Part shown: positions 56,917-64,000 of the stretch, piece by piece
How positions within the stretch are numbered: the stretch's first letter is position 1
How the letters are laid out: every line of letters starts with the position of its first letter
Assembly (NCBI RefSeq): GCF_019083965.1
Contig: NZ_JAHRCY010000012.1
Location: forward strand, 62,001-126,000
DNA: 64,000 bases
Source of the DNA: Catellatospora tritici
GTDB lineage: Bacteria > Actinomycetota > Actinomycetes > Mycobacteriales > Micromonosporaceae
Reading direction: 5' to 3'
Made by a program: the position numbers and the translations under genes
Notes under the pieces: generated by a model
Told to the model about the DNA's origin: nothing
The model's database searches: none
Seen by the model: the letters and a program-made list of their open reading frames with translations, nothing else

Positions 56917-59349
56917 TCAGTGGGCGGTCAGGTTGAGGGGCAGACCGGTGCCGGAGGCGTTGAAGCCGAAGCTCTCCTCCTGGCCAGGGGCGATGTCGCC
57001 GTTGTAGGAGAGGTTGGTGAAAGTGTGGTGCTGGCCGGTCGAGGTGCGTACCGAGCTCCATGAGTTGCTGACGCTGGTGCCGGTGGGCAGATCGAACTCG
57101 ACCGTCCAGGTGACCGTCGCCTGGGCGCAGTTGTTCTTGACGAACACGTCCATGCCGTACCCGGTGCTCCACGACGAGGTCTGCACGGTCCGCACCGTCA
57201 CGCATCCCGCCGGAGCACTCGGCGAAGCCGAGGGCGAGGCGGACGGTGACGACGAGGGCGAGGCGGACGGTGACGACGAGGGCGAGGCGGACGGTGACGA
57301 CGAGGGCGAGGCCGACGGTGACGACGAGGGCGAGGCCGACGGTGACGGGGAGGCCGACCGCGAGGGCGAGGGCGACGGGGAGGCCGGGGAGCTGGCCGAC
57401 GGCGACGGGCTGGGCACGCCGGTCAGGGACTTGAGGAACAGCGACGGGCCCGCATCGGTACGGGTCGCGTCCACGCCGTGCCCGCCGGTGTAGTCCAACT
57501 GCTCGCGCCCGGACCAGTCCGGGATCGCCGTGCCGCCGCTGTCGAGGTGCTTCCAGCCGGTGCCGTTCCAGCCGAACTGGTAGACGCGCTGATGGTCGGC
57601 GTAGTACGGGGTGTACGCGGCACCCGCGGTGGTCTGCTTGCTCATCGAGTTGTTGAAGAACACGTTGCGCGGCCCGCTGGAGCCGGACCACTTGACGGCC
57701 TTCTTGCCCGCCGCCCACCAGATCGGGAACCAGGTGGAGGCGTCCGGACCGCCGCCGCCCTCCTCGCCGCAGTTGGCGGTGCAGCTGGCCGAACGGTGCT
57801 CGTACGGCACCGTCACCGTGTTCAGTTCGATGAGGTTGTTGCGCTCCCAGCCGCCGTGCAGGTTGATGTCGGAGTCGAAGTCGTTGCCGATCACGACGTT
57901 GCCCGACGCCGACCACTGGAAGGTGAAGTGGCGCAGGTTGCGCGAGGTGTTCCCCGCGTAGAGGGAGTCCCAGACGCGCGAGCCGCGGAAGTAGCCGTTG
58001 CCGCCCTTGCCCTTGTTCCACGCGCCGTCGAAGCTGTTGCCGACGATCTGCAGGTGGTACGCCTCCTCGGAGACGATCGGGTGTGAGCCGGTCATGCTGG
58101 TGCTGATGCCGCGCACCCAGGAGTTGGCGGCCCATTTGAAGACGATGCCGTGCATCTCCTCGGCCGGGGCCATGTTGCCGTAGTTGTGCACGGCGTCGGC
58201 CGGGTTGAGGCCGGGCATGTCCTGGGTGAGGGAGAAGTTCTCGAAGCCGACGCCGAGCACCGGGTCGACCAGCGGGGCGGCCTTGGAGTCGTAGACGGTG
58301 CCGCCGATGGCGGCCGAGCCGTCGGACGTGGAGTTGACGGGGACGTCGTACTCCAGCGGCTTGTCCAGGGTGATGGTGCGGTTGGTGGTGTCGACCGCCG
58401 TGATGGTGAAGATCTGCTGGCGCATGTGGATGTTCTGCAGGGTGCCGTCGGCGGGCGTGATGTCCTGCTGGGCGTAGAAGTTCACCGAGTTCGCGGCGCG
58501 AATGTTGACCAGGCCGCCGACCGTGAACGCGCTGAGTGAACCGCTGGTGGCCAGGTGGACGACGGTGTCGCCGGTGCGGGCGGCGAAGGCGGTGTCACCG
58601 GTCTTGCCGCGCAGTTTCAGCCCGGCCTTCCAGTGCACGTTGACGGTGCCCTCGAACAGGTCCTTGCGGTTGGCGGGCGCCGCGGCGTACTCGCTGGCGT
58701 AGCTGGTGTGCACGGCGCGCGACTGCACCCGGAACAGGCCGCGGCCGGGCCAGATCCAGCCGCCCGTGCCCGACCCGGAGGTCATGCCGTCCTCGTCCCA
58801 GTCGGAGCCGTCGGCGGTGAGCGCGTCGTAGCGGGTGTTGGCATCGGGACGGAAGACGAACCGGGTGCCGCCGGTGCCGCTGCCCGCACCGCGGATGATC
58901 AGGTAGTCGGCGTCGACGCCGAGCTGCCGGGACACGTTGAGGGTGCCCGCGGGCAGGGTGATCAGCGACAGCTTGGTGTAGCTCGCGGTGGGCGAGCAGC
59001 CGGTGCGGATCGCGTCGATGGCGGCCTGGAGACCGGCCGAGTCGTCGACGTTGTCGTCGGGCGTGACGGCGTACTGGGCGGCCAGCTCGGCGGGGGTGAG
59101 CTGGCAGGCGGCGTCGGGGTTCGTCTCGGCGGCGCCGGGCAGGTTGGCGCCGCCACGGTAACCGGCCTTGGACCAGTCGTAGAGGCCCACGATCGGGGCG
59201 CGGCGGTTGGCGGCGGACAGGTCGAGGGTGGTGAGGGCGGCGGCCGGGCTGAGCTGCGGGCGGGCGGGTGCCAGGGCCAGGGTGGTCGCGGCGAGCGCGG
59301 CGACCGTGAGACCGGCCAGCAGGGGTACGGGGGCGGAACGTCGAGACAT
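56917..59349 (-). CDS. Secreted right-handed beta-helix polysaccharide enzyme with CBM2
   Basis: 810 residues from the ATG at 59349. Signal peptide to about residue 30. A catalytic region of about 610 residues opens with a pectate-lyase-superfamily start (NVDDSAGLQAAIDAIRTGC, LITLPAGTLNVSRQL) and shows repeating short strands (ENFSLTQDM, NSFDGAWNKG, NVVIGNDFDSD), a right-handed beta helix. A Ser/Pro linker (about 645-715) made of tandem octapeptides leads to a CBM2 (about 718-810; NLSYNGDIAPGQEES). Family between GH55/PL-type and others is undecided, so the substrate is left open. The linker is encoded by a 24-bp tandem repeat. Confidence 0.75.
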   Translation of the reverse strand: MSRRSAPVPLLAGLTVAALAATTLALAPARPQLSPAAALTTLDLSAANRRAPIVGLYDWSKAGYRGGANLPGAAETNPDAACQLTPAELAAQYAVTPDDNVDDSAGLQAAIDAIRTGCSPTASYTKLSLITLPAGTLNVSRQLGVDADYLIIRGAGSGTGGTRFVFRPDANTRYDALTADGSDWDEDGMTSGSGTGGWIWPGRGLFRVQSRAVHTSYASEYAAAPANRKDLFEGTVNVHWKAGLKLRGKTGDTAFAARTGDTVVHLATSGSLSAFTVGGLVNIRAANSVNFYAQQDITPADGTLQNIHMRQQIFTITAVDTTNRTITLDKPLEYDVPVNSTSDGSAAIGGTVYDSKAAPLVDPVLGVGFENFSLTQDMPGLNPADAVHNYGNMAPAEEMHGIVFKWAANSWVRGISTSMTGSHPIVSEEAYHLQIVGNSFDGAWNKGKGGNGYFRGSRVWDSLYAGNTSRNLRHFTFQWSASGNVVIGNDFDSDINLHGGWERNNLIELNTVTVPYEHRSASCTANCGEEGGGGPDASTWFPIWWAAGKKAVKWSGSSGPRNVFFNNSMSKQTTAGAAYTPYYADHQRVYQFGWNGTGWKHLDSGGTAIPDWSGREQLDYTGGHGVDATRTDAGPSLFLKSLTGVPSPSPSASSPASPSPSPSRSASPSPSASPSSSPSASPSSSPSASPSSSPSASPSSSPSASPSASPSAPAGCVTVRTVQTSSWSTGYGMDVFVKNNCAQATVTWTVEFDLPTGTSVSNSWSSVRTSTGQHHTFTNLSYNGDIAPGQEESFGFNASGTGLPLNLTAH
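57235..57354 (+). repeat. 24-bp tandem repeat encoding the Ser/Pro linker
   Basis: Five units of 24 bp (57235-57258, 57259-57282, 57283-57306, 57307-57330 and a diverged 57331-57354). The first three are identical, the fourth differs by one base. The reverse strand encodes the octapeptide SPSASPSS repeatedly. Expected to vary in copy number. Confidence 0.9.
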
Positions 59350-59440
59350 CACTGCTCCGAGGGGACGGGTGTCTGCTGTGGATTCCTGTGATCGCCCATT
59401 CTGCTGACACGTATCCAACAGGTCAATAGCATGTTACAAA

Positions 59441-59476
59441 CTGGCATGGCGTCCATGTATGTGGACGCCATGCCAG
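59441..59476 (-). terminator. Hairpin terminator after the semialdehyde dehydrogenase
   Basis: CTGGCATGGCGTCCA (59441-59455), 6-nt loop, TGGACGCCATGCCAG (59462-59476): perfect 15-bp stem, 23 nt after the dehydrogenase stop on the reverse strand and followed there by TTTGT. Confidence 0.75.
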
Positions 59477-59499
59477 AGTGATCAATCGGGAGCGACGGC

Positions 59500-60789
59500 T
59501 CAGGGCAGCAGCTCCGGCGGCAGACCCTGCAGGGCCACCGGCCGCCGGAACCGCTCGACCGCCTCCGTACCCACCGACGTCGACCAGGACGCCGACGTGG
59601 CGGGCCACGGACCGCCATGCTGCATCGCGTCGCACACCGCGACGCCGGTCGGCACACCGTTCCAGACGATCCGACCGGCCCGTGCCAGCAGCTCAGGCAG
59701 CAGCGCGCGAGCCTCGTCGCGGTCATCATCGGCGGCGAAGACCGACGCGGTCAGCGATCCCGCCAACCGGCCCAGGATGTCCGCCGCCACGCCGACGCCG
59801 ATCACCACCGACGGTCCGAAGTGCTCCTCCAGCAGCTCCCCCGCCAGTTCCGCCGCGTCGACGACCACCGCGAACGGCGCCGGATCACCGTCGCCCGCAA
59901 CCACCCGGTGCCGCGTCGAGGAGTCGGCCCGCCAGCGCCGGTGCGCTTCGGCCATCGGCTCGGTCAGCATCCGGTGCACGGACGTCGACGCCACGGCCGC
60001 GGCGAGCTCATCCGCGAACGCGGCCGACTCGGTCAACACCAGGCCCGGCTTGGTGCACAGCTGCCCGGCCGAACCGGTCACCGCCGCCGCGAGCGCCCCG
60101 ACCGTCGCCGCACCGGTCGCGCCGGGCAGCACCAGCACCGGGTTGAGCGAGCCCATCTCCGCGTACACCGGGATCGGGTCGGGCCGGGCCGCCGCCACGT
60201 CCATCAGCGCCCGGCCGCCCTGCAGCGACCCGGTGAACCCGACCGCCTTCACCCCGGGCGCCCGCACCAACTCCAACGACACCTCCGGACCGCCCGCGAC
60301 CAGCGAGAACGTCCCCTCGGGCAGGGTACGGGCCAGCAGCGCCCCCAGCAGCTCGCCGGTACGCGGCTGCGCCGGATGCGCCTTGACCACCACCGGGCAG
60401 CCCGCCGCCAGCGCTGACGCGGTGTCGCCGCCGCTGACTCCGAACGCCAGCGGGAAGTTCGACGCGGCGAACACCGCGACCGGCCCGACCGGCACCGGCA
60501 CGGTGACCACGTCCGCGCCTCCCGCCGCGACCCCGGCCGAAACCCGTCGCCACGGCTTGGCCGCGTGGTCGCCGAGCAACCGGAACTGGTTGGCGGTCCG
60601 GTCGAGTTCACCGCGCAGCCGCGCCTCGGTCAGCCCCGTCTCGGCCATCGCGGTGGCGACGACCTCGTCCCCGGCCGCGAGCACCGCGTCGGCGCACGCG
60701 TACAGCATGTCCCGCCGGGCATCGCCGCTCATCGCCGCCATCGACGGCGCGGCCCCGACGGCCCGCGCCACCGCATCCATGACATCCAT
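59500..60789 (-). CDS. 2-oxoglutarate semialdehyde dehydrogenase (aldehyde dehydrogenase family)
   Basis: 429 residues, ATG at 60789 with AGGAG upstream. ALDH fold: VFAASNFPLAFGVSGGDTAS (cofactor site), GFTGSLQGGRAL, Glu211 in VYAEMGSLNP and catalytic Cys245 in AGQLCTKPGLV. The NFPLAF...SGGDT sequence and the length are those of the NADP-dependent 2,5-dioxovalerate (alpha-ketoglutarate semialdehyde) dehydrogenases. It would finish D-glucarate catabolism by making 2-oxoglutarate. It is separated from the other pathway genes by 354 nt carrying two large hairpins, so it may be differently expressed. Confidence 0.9.
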   Translation of the reverse strand: MDVMDAVARAVGAAPSMAAMSGDARRDMLYACADAVLAAGDEVVATAMAETGLTEARLRGELDRTANQFRLLGDHAAKPWRRVSAGVAAGGADVVTVPVPVGPVAVFAASNFPLAFGVSGGDTASALAAGCPVVVKAHPAQPRTGELLGALLARTLPEGTFSLVAGGPEVSLELVRAPGVKAVGFTGSLQGGRALMDVAAARPDPIPVYAEMGSLNPVLVLPGATGAATVGALAAAVTGSAGQLCTKPGLVLTESAAFADELAAAVASTSVHRMLTEPMAEAHRRWRADSSTRHRVVAGDGDPAPFAVVVDAAELAGELLEEHFGPSVVIGVGVAADILGRLAGSLTASVFAADDDRDEARALLPELLARAGRIVWNGVPTGVAVCDAMQHGGPWPATSASWSTSVGTEAVERFRRPVALQGLPPELLP

Positions 60790-60830
60790 CGGAATCTCCT
60801 ATCGCGATCCCGACCCCGCGCGTCCCAGCG

Positions 60831-60892
60831 TGCAGTTTCGAGGAAAGTGCAGGAATGGGACCGCATGTTGCCGCACTTTCCCTGAAACTGCA
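60831..60892. repeat. Large hairpin, copy 1 (20-nt arms, 22-nt loop)
   Basis: TGCAGTTTCGAGGAAAGTGC (60831-60850) and GCACTTTCCCTGAAACTGCA (60873-60892) pair with two mismatches. Same arms and loop length as copy 2 at 61029. Confidence 0.9.
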
Positions 60893-60975
60893 CCGTCCGC
60901 GAGCGCATCGACTGGCAGCGGAGGTCGGTGGTTGATGTGGTCGTCGTCCCGCGCACCGGGGCACGGCGCAGCATC

Positions 60976-61024
60976 GCGCTGGCGCACGCCCGCCGGACCA
61001 TGCGCTGGCGCACGCCCGCCGGAC
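60976..61024 (+). repeat. 23-bp direct repeat between the hairpins
   Basis: A 23-bp unit beginning GCGCTGGCGCACGCC occurs at 60976-60998 and again at 61002-61024, 26 nt apart start to start, in the spacer between the two hairpins. Confidence 0.85.
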
Positions 61025-61028
61025 GCCG

Positions 61029-61090
61029 TGCAGTTTCGGGGAAAGTGCACGAATCCGAGCCTGAACTCACGCACTTTCCCCGAAACTGCA
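61029..61090. repeat. Large hairpin, copy 2 (perfect 20-nt arms, 22-nt loop)
   Basis: TGCAGTTTCGGGGAAAGTGC (61029-61048) and GCACTTTCCCCGAAACTGCA (61071-61090) are perfectly complementary. The loop sequence differs from copy 1 but the length is identical. The element lies between the unknown gene at 61144 and the dehydrogenase. Confidence 0.9.
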
Positions 61091-61143
61091 GCTCCGTAGC
61101 GGAGCACGGCCCGCCCGCAGCCGCAGGCGGCGGGGCGTTGCGC

Positions 61144-62262
61144 TCAGGTGCGGAAGTGCTTGGCCAGGGTATTCAAGAGGGGCTGGCGGTCGGCCGGGGC
61201 CAGGCCGAGGTGGTAGAGGCTGAGCCGGTTCGCCCCGGCGTCGCGGAGCCGGGCCACGTGGTCGGGCAACTGGTCGGCCTGGGCAGGTGGCAGCACCGTC
61301 ACATAGGCATCCACAGTGGTCCGGTCTGCCAGCGCCGAGACCAGTTCGGCCGTGGCCGGGTCTGTCGGCCAACACGGGATCAGCACATTGTCCACCTCGG
61401 ACAGCAGTTCGGGCACCAGACCAGGCGACGGTCCGGCGGCCCACGGGTCGGGATGGGCGTGCAGGGTGATCGAGGCCTGCGGGGCGTGTTCGCGCACCGC
61501 CGCGAGGACCTCGGCCACCAGCGTGGTCGTCGCCGCCTGACGGGTCGCGAGCAGCGCGGACGCGAGGTCGTCGGGCAGCCAGGTCGCCGAGCGGGCGGCC
61601 TCGCGCAGCGCGGCGGTGACCTGGGCCGGGTCGAGTCCGCGCGCGGTCCAGGACGCGGCGCAGGCGTCGCAGCAGCAGACGCTGAGCGCCCGCTGGACCA
61701 GCGGCGGGAAAGCGCCGTCGGTCTTCTCGTGGCAGCCGATGTGCGCCACGCCCATCTGCCCGGCCGACTCCAGCGACACCCCGTCGACAGGCAGTCCGCG
61801 CAGCGCCTCGGCGGCCAGCACCGCACAGTGCTCGCGCACCTGCGGCCGCGCCGGGCACAGGGCGTACGGGTAGTGCTCGCCGAAGCAGTTGACCACGCTC
61901 AGGTCGGGGTGGGCCAGGCCGAGCCGGGTGCTGTGGGCCAGCACGACCCAGGCGTTGACCGGGATACCGGCGGCACGCAGCAGTTCGACCGCGGCACCGG
62001 CGGGGTCGTCGTGGCCCGGGATCCAGTCCGGTGCCTGCGGCACCAGGCGCCGACCGGCCCAGGCCTGCTCGCGTACGGGGCGATACAGCGCGGCGTACCG
62101 GGCGTCGACCAGCCGCCGCGACGGGTGCAGCGGCGTCGCCGCCCGCGTCGAGTGGTACGACACGGCCAGCGTCACCGCGTCGGCACCGGTCCGCGCGAAC
62201 CGGTCGACGAACCCGGGATCGCCCAGCACGTCCCACGGGAACGCGTGCACGCTGATCACCAT
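61144..62262 (-). CDS. Unknown protein in the glucarate operon, TIM-barrel-like
   Basis: 372 residues from the ATG at 62262, 7 nt inside the gudD end. The sequence alternates strands and helices as in a TIM barrel (MVISVHAFPWDVLGDPGFVD, GADAVTLAVSYHSTRAATPL, GVSLESAGQMGVAHIGCHEK, ITLHAHPDPW, NVLIPCWPT, TVDAYVTVLPPAQ). A cluster CCCDACAASW lies near residue 210. No catalytic signature is recognised; the strand-borne Glu and Asp residues could form a glycosidase-type site. It is translationally linked to gudD, so it probably acts on an aldarate or oligouronide. Confidence 0.7.
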   Translation of the reverse strand: MVISVHAFPWDVLGDPGFVDRFARTGADAVTLAVSYHSTRAATPLHPSRRLVDARYAALYRPVREQAWAGRRLVPQAPDWIPGHDDPAGAAVELLRAAGIPVNAWVVLAHSTRLGLAHPDLSVVNCFGEHYPYALCPARPQVREHCAVLAAEALRGLPVDGVSLESAGQMGVAHIGCHEKTDGAFPPLVQRALSVCCCDACAASWTARGLDPAQVTAALREAARSATWLPDDLASALLATRQAATTTLVAEVLAAVREHAPQASITLHAHPDPWAAGPSPGLVPELLSEVDNVLIPCWPTDPATAELVSALADRTTVDAYVTVLPPAQADQLPDHVARLRDAGANRLSLYHLGLAPADRQPLLNTLAKHFRT

Positions 62263-63548
62263 CGCGGCCTCCGCTTGGTGTACTCGGGCTCGAAGATCCG
62301 CCGGTACGACGTGTCGTCCCGCTCCCGGATCGCGCACCGCAGGTAGTTCTCGTGCAGCCGCGCCAGCGCGTCCCGGTCCAGGCTCACGCCCAGGCCGGGC
62401 GTGTCCGGCACGGTGACCGCCCCGCCGGTGATCGGCAGCGGCCGCTCCAGCACGTCGACGCCGCACTGCCAGGGCGTGTGCGTGTCGGCGGCGTACGTCA
62501 GCTCCGGCAGCGCCGCGCCGAGCTGCGTCATCGCGGCCAGGCTGATGCCCAGGTGGCTGTTGGAGTGCATCGACACCCCGACGCCCCAGGTCCGGCAGAT
62601 CGCGGCGAGTTCGGCGCTGCGCCGCAGCCCACCCCAGTAGTGGTGGTCGGACAGCACCACCCCGACCGCGCCCTGGCCGAACCCGGGCGGGATGTCGGCG
62701 GGGCTGACCACGCACATGTTGGTGGCCAACGGCATCGGTGCCGCCTTGGCGACCTCGGCCATACCGGGGATGCCGGGCGTCGGGTCCTCCAGGTACTCCA
62801 GCAGCCCTTCGGTCTCCCGGGCGACCCGGACCGAGGTCTCCACGCTCCACGCGGCGTTGGGGTCCAGCCGCAGCGGCAGGTCGGGGAACGCCTCACGCAG
62901 GGCCCGGATCGCGGCGATCTCCTCGTCGGGCGGGAACACGCCGCCCTTGAGCTTGATCGAGCCGAACCCGTACTCGTCGATCAGCTGCCGGGCCTGGGCG
63001 ACGATCCCGGCCGGGTCGAGGGCGGCCGGGTACGGGTCGTCGACCGGCGGCAGCCCGCCGACCAGCGACGCCGGGCCGTCGGCGGTCGGGTGGACAGCCC
63101 ACTTGTAGAACAGGTACGCCGAGAACGGCACCCGCTCGCGCACCTTCCCACCGAGCAGATCCGCCACCGGCCGCCCGGTCAGGTGCCCCTGCAGGTCGAG
63201 GCAGGCGACCTCGAACGGGGCGAACACCCGCAGCGCCGTCTTCTGCGGGCTGGAGTCGCCGGTCAGCCCGTGCCGGTCGGGTGAGTCGGCACCGCCCAGC
63301 ACCCGGCACACCCGGCGCCACAGCCGGTTGGTGTCGAACGGGTCCAGCCCGACCAGCGTCGCTCCGGCGGCACGCAGCAGCTCCAGGTGCGGGGCGTCGC
63401 CGTAGGTCTCGCCCAGCCCGACCAGGCCGTCGCCGCAGCGCAGCTCGACGATGGCGCGCAGCGCCCACGGCTGGTGCACCCCGGCGGAGTTGAGCAGCGG
63501 CGGGTCCGGGAACGCCACCGGCGTGACCACGACCTCGCGGATCCTCAT
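62256..63548 (-). CDS. gudD: Glucarate dehydratase (enolase superfamily)
   Basis: 430 residues, ATG at 63548 overlapping the kdgD stop. The N-terminal capping domain starts MRIREVVVTPVAFPDPPLLN; the barrel has the Lys motif GSIKLKGGVFPPDEE near 200, the metal ligands in RLDPNAAW, LEYLEDPT and SDHHYWGGL, and His in SMHSNSHLGIS near 328. These match D-glucarate dehydratases, which remove water from D-glucarate to give 5-dehydro-4-deoxy-D-glucarate, the substrate of kdgD. Partner residues are intact. Confidence 0.94.
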   Translation of the reverse strand: MRIREVVVTPVAFPDPPLLNSAGVHQPWALRAIVELRCGDGLVGLGETYGDAPHLELLRAAGATLVGLDPFDTNRLWRRVCRVLGGADSPDRHGLTGDSSPQKTALRVFAPFEVACLDLQGHLTGRPVADLLGGKVRERVPFSAYLFYKWAVHPTADGPASLVGGLPPVDDPYPAALDPAGIVAQARQLIDEYGFGSIKLKGGVFPPDEEIAAIRALREAFPDLPLRLDPNAAWSVETSVRVARETEGLLEYLEDPTPGIPGMAEVAKAAPMPLATNMCVVSPADIPPGFGQGAVGVVLSDHHYWGGLRRSAELAAICRTWGVGVSMHSNSHLGISLAAMTQLGAALPELTYAADTHTPWQCGVDVLERPLPITGGAVTVPDTPGLGVSLDRDALARLHENYLRCAIRERDDTSYRRIFEPEYTKRRPRW

Positions 63549-64000
63549 GCGGTCGCCTCGGCAGGTGCGGTCGCCTCGGCAGGTGCGATGGTCTCGGCCA
63601 GGGCGGCGCGGCCGCGCGCGATGATGGCGGCCAGCTCGGCTTCGTGCTCGGGCGTGATGTCGACCAGCGGCGGGCGCACGTGCCCCATCGCCTGCCCGTC
63701 CAGCCGCGCCCCGGCCTTGACCAGCGCGACGGCGTAGCCGGGCACCTTGTCGCGCAGGGCCACCAGCGGCAGGTAGAACGCGGTGAGCAGCTTCGCGACG
63801 ACGGCCCTGTCTGCGGCGCGGACGGCCCGGTAGAAGGCGGTGGCGATGTCGGGGGCGAAGCAGAGCACGGCCGAGGAGTAGCTGTCCACGCCGATGGCCT
63901 CGTACGCCTGGACGGACATCTCGGCGGTGGGCAGCCCGTTGAGGAACCCGAACTCGGCGGCGCGGGGGTGGCCGGACTCGCGTACCGCCACGACCAGGCG
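63545..64000 (-). CDS. kdgD: 5-dehydro-4-deoxyglucarate dehydratase, DapA family (5' end outside window)
   Basis: At least 151 residues; the N-terminal part, with the Schiff-base Lys, lies beyond the window. The visible part has FLNGLPTAEMSVQAYEAIGVDSYSS (continuing from 20 residues at a time), AVLCFAPDIATAFYRAV and YAVALVKAGARL...VRPPLVDIT, matching the C-terminal two thirds of KdgD. It converts 5-dehydro-4-deoxy-D-glucarate to 2-oxoglutarate semialdehyde with loss of CO2 and water. A short repeat (PAEATAPAEATA) ends the protein. ATGA overlap with gudD shows they are coupled. Confidence 0.9.
   Translation of the reverse strand, partial: RLVVAVRESGHPRAAEFGFLNGLPTAEMSVQAYEAIGVDSYSSAVLCFAPDIATAFYRAVRAADRAVVAKLLTAFYLPLVALRDKVPGYAVALVKAGARLDGQAMGHVRPPLVDITPEHEAELAAIIARGRAALAETIAPAEATAPAEATA

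Noticed and set aside
60928-62346. A long forward frame beginning between the two hairpins
   Set aside because: It has no motif, is Gly/Arg/Gln-rich, runs antisense to the 61144-62262 gene and starts inside a repeat.
1-64000. tRNA, rRNA, IS elements, phage att sites or CRISPR arrays
   Set aside because: None seen: no transposase or integrase, no cloverleaf-type sequence, no regularly spaced repeats.

Overview
The window is a contiguous piece of a very high-GC actinobacterial chromosome. GTG starts and 4-nt stop/start overlaps are common, and the window carries a complete-looking actinobacterial-type ESX/type VII secretion (T7SS) core and Ser/Pro-linked CBM2 modules on secreted glycosidases. 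Together these suggest a filamentous, polysaccharide-degrading soil actinomycete, probably of the Micromonosporaceae. The family assignment is inference; there is no rRNA or tRNA in the window to test it.

Layout. (1) 1-3.1 kb: the 5' part of a large AAA-ATPase (LuxR/MalT-like) regulator and a signal peptidase I gene. (2) 3.3-23.6 kb: a T7SS locus. It holds two WXG100 proteins, an 80-residue protein that matches only the N-terminus of EccB, EccE, an unknown protein, a three-P-loop EccC, EccD, the mycosin MycP, a five-gene operon of EspC/WXG100-like and YbaB-like proteins, and two reverse-strand cassettes that look like T7SS effector plus partner/immunity genes. One cassette has an unrecognised C-terminal domain and the other a predicted papain-like cysteine peptidase domain. 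Between them sits a membrane Ser/Thr kinase with an extracytoplasmic LamG-like lectin domain. (3) 23.7-34.7 kb: secreted GH5 mannanase and SGNH esterase (both CBM2-tailed), an orphan sugar-type ABC permease, an MFS/TetR pair with operator palindromes, a membrane-anchored GH5 endoglycosylceramidase-like protein, and a TetR/oxidoreductase pair with three tandem operator-like palindromes. (4) 34.7-49.4 kb: VOC protein, MFS exporter, MprAB-like two-component system, M23 peptidase, GGDEF-EAL protein, Nudix hydrolase, lipoprotein, a CASTOR/POLLUX-type ion channel followed by a large unrecognised membrane protein, plus gene remnants. (5) 49.4-59.4 kb: a CE15 glucuronoyl esterase pseudogene with four lesions, a GH54 arabinofuranosidase, a three-subunit molybdenum hydroxylase and a CBM2-tailed beta-helix enzyme. 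(6) 59.5-64 kb: D-glucarate catabolism (kdgD, gudD, a 2-oxoglutarate semialdehyde dehydrogenase) interrupted by an unknown gene and by two copies of a long, geometrically identical hairpin.

How it fits together. The carbohydrate genes form a plant cell-wall theme: mannan, acetylated polysaccharide and arabinan depolymerisation, followed by uronic/aldaric acid catabolism to 2-oxoglutarate. The T7SS locus carries both secretion machinery and likely cargo, in divergent and convergent blocks separated by recognisable promoters and hairpins. The most unusual feature is that the only EccB-like gene present lacks the whole periplasmic domain.
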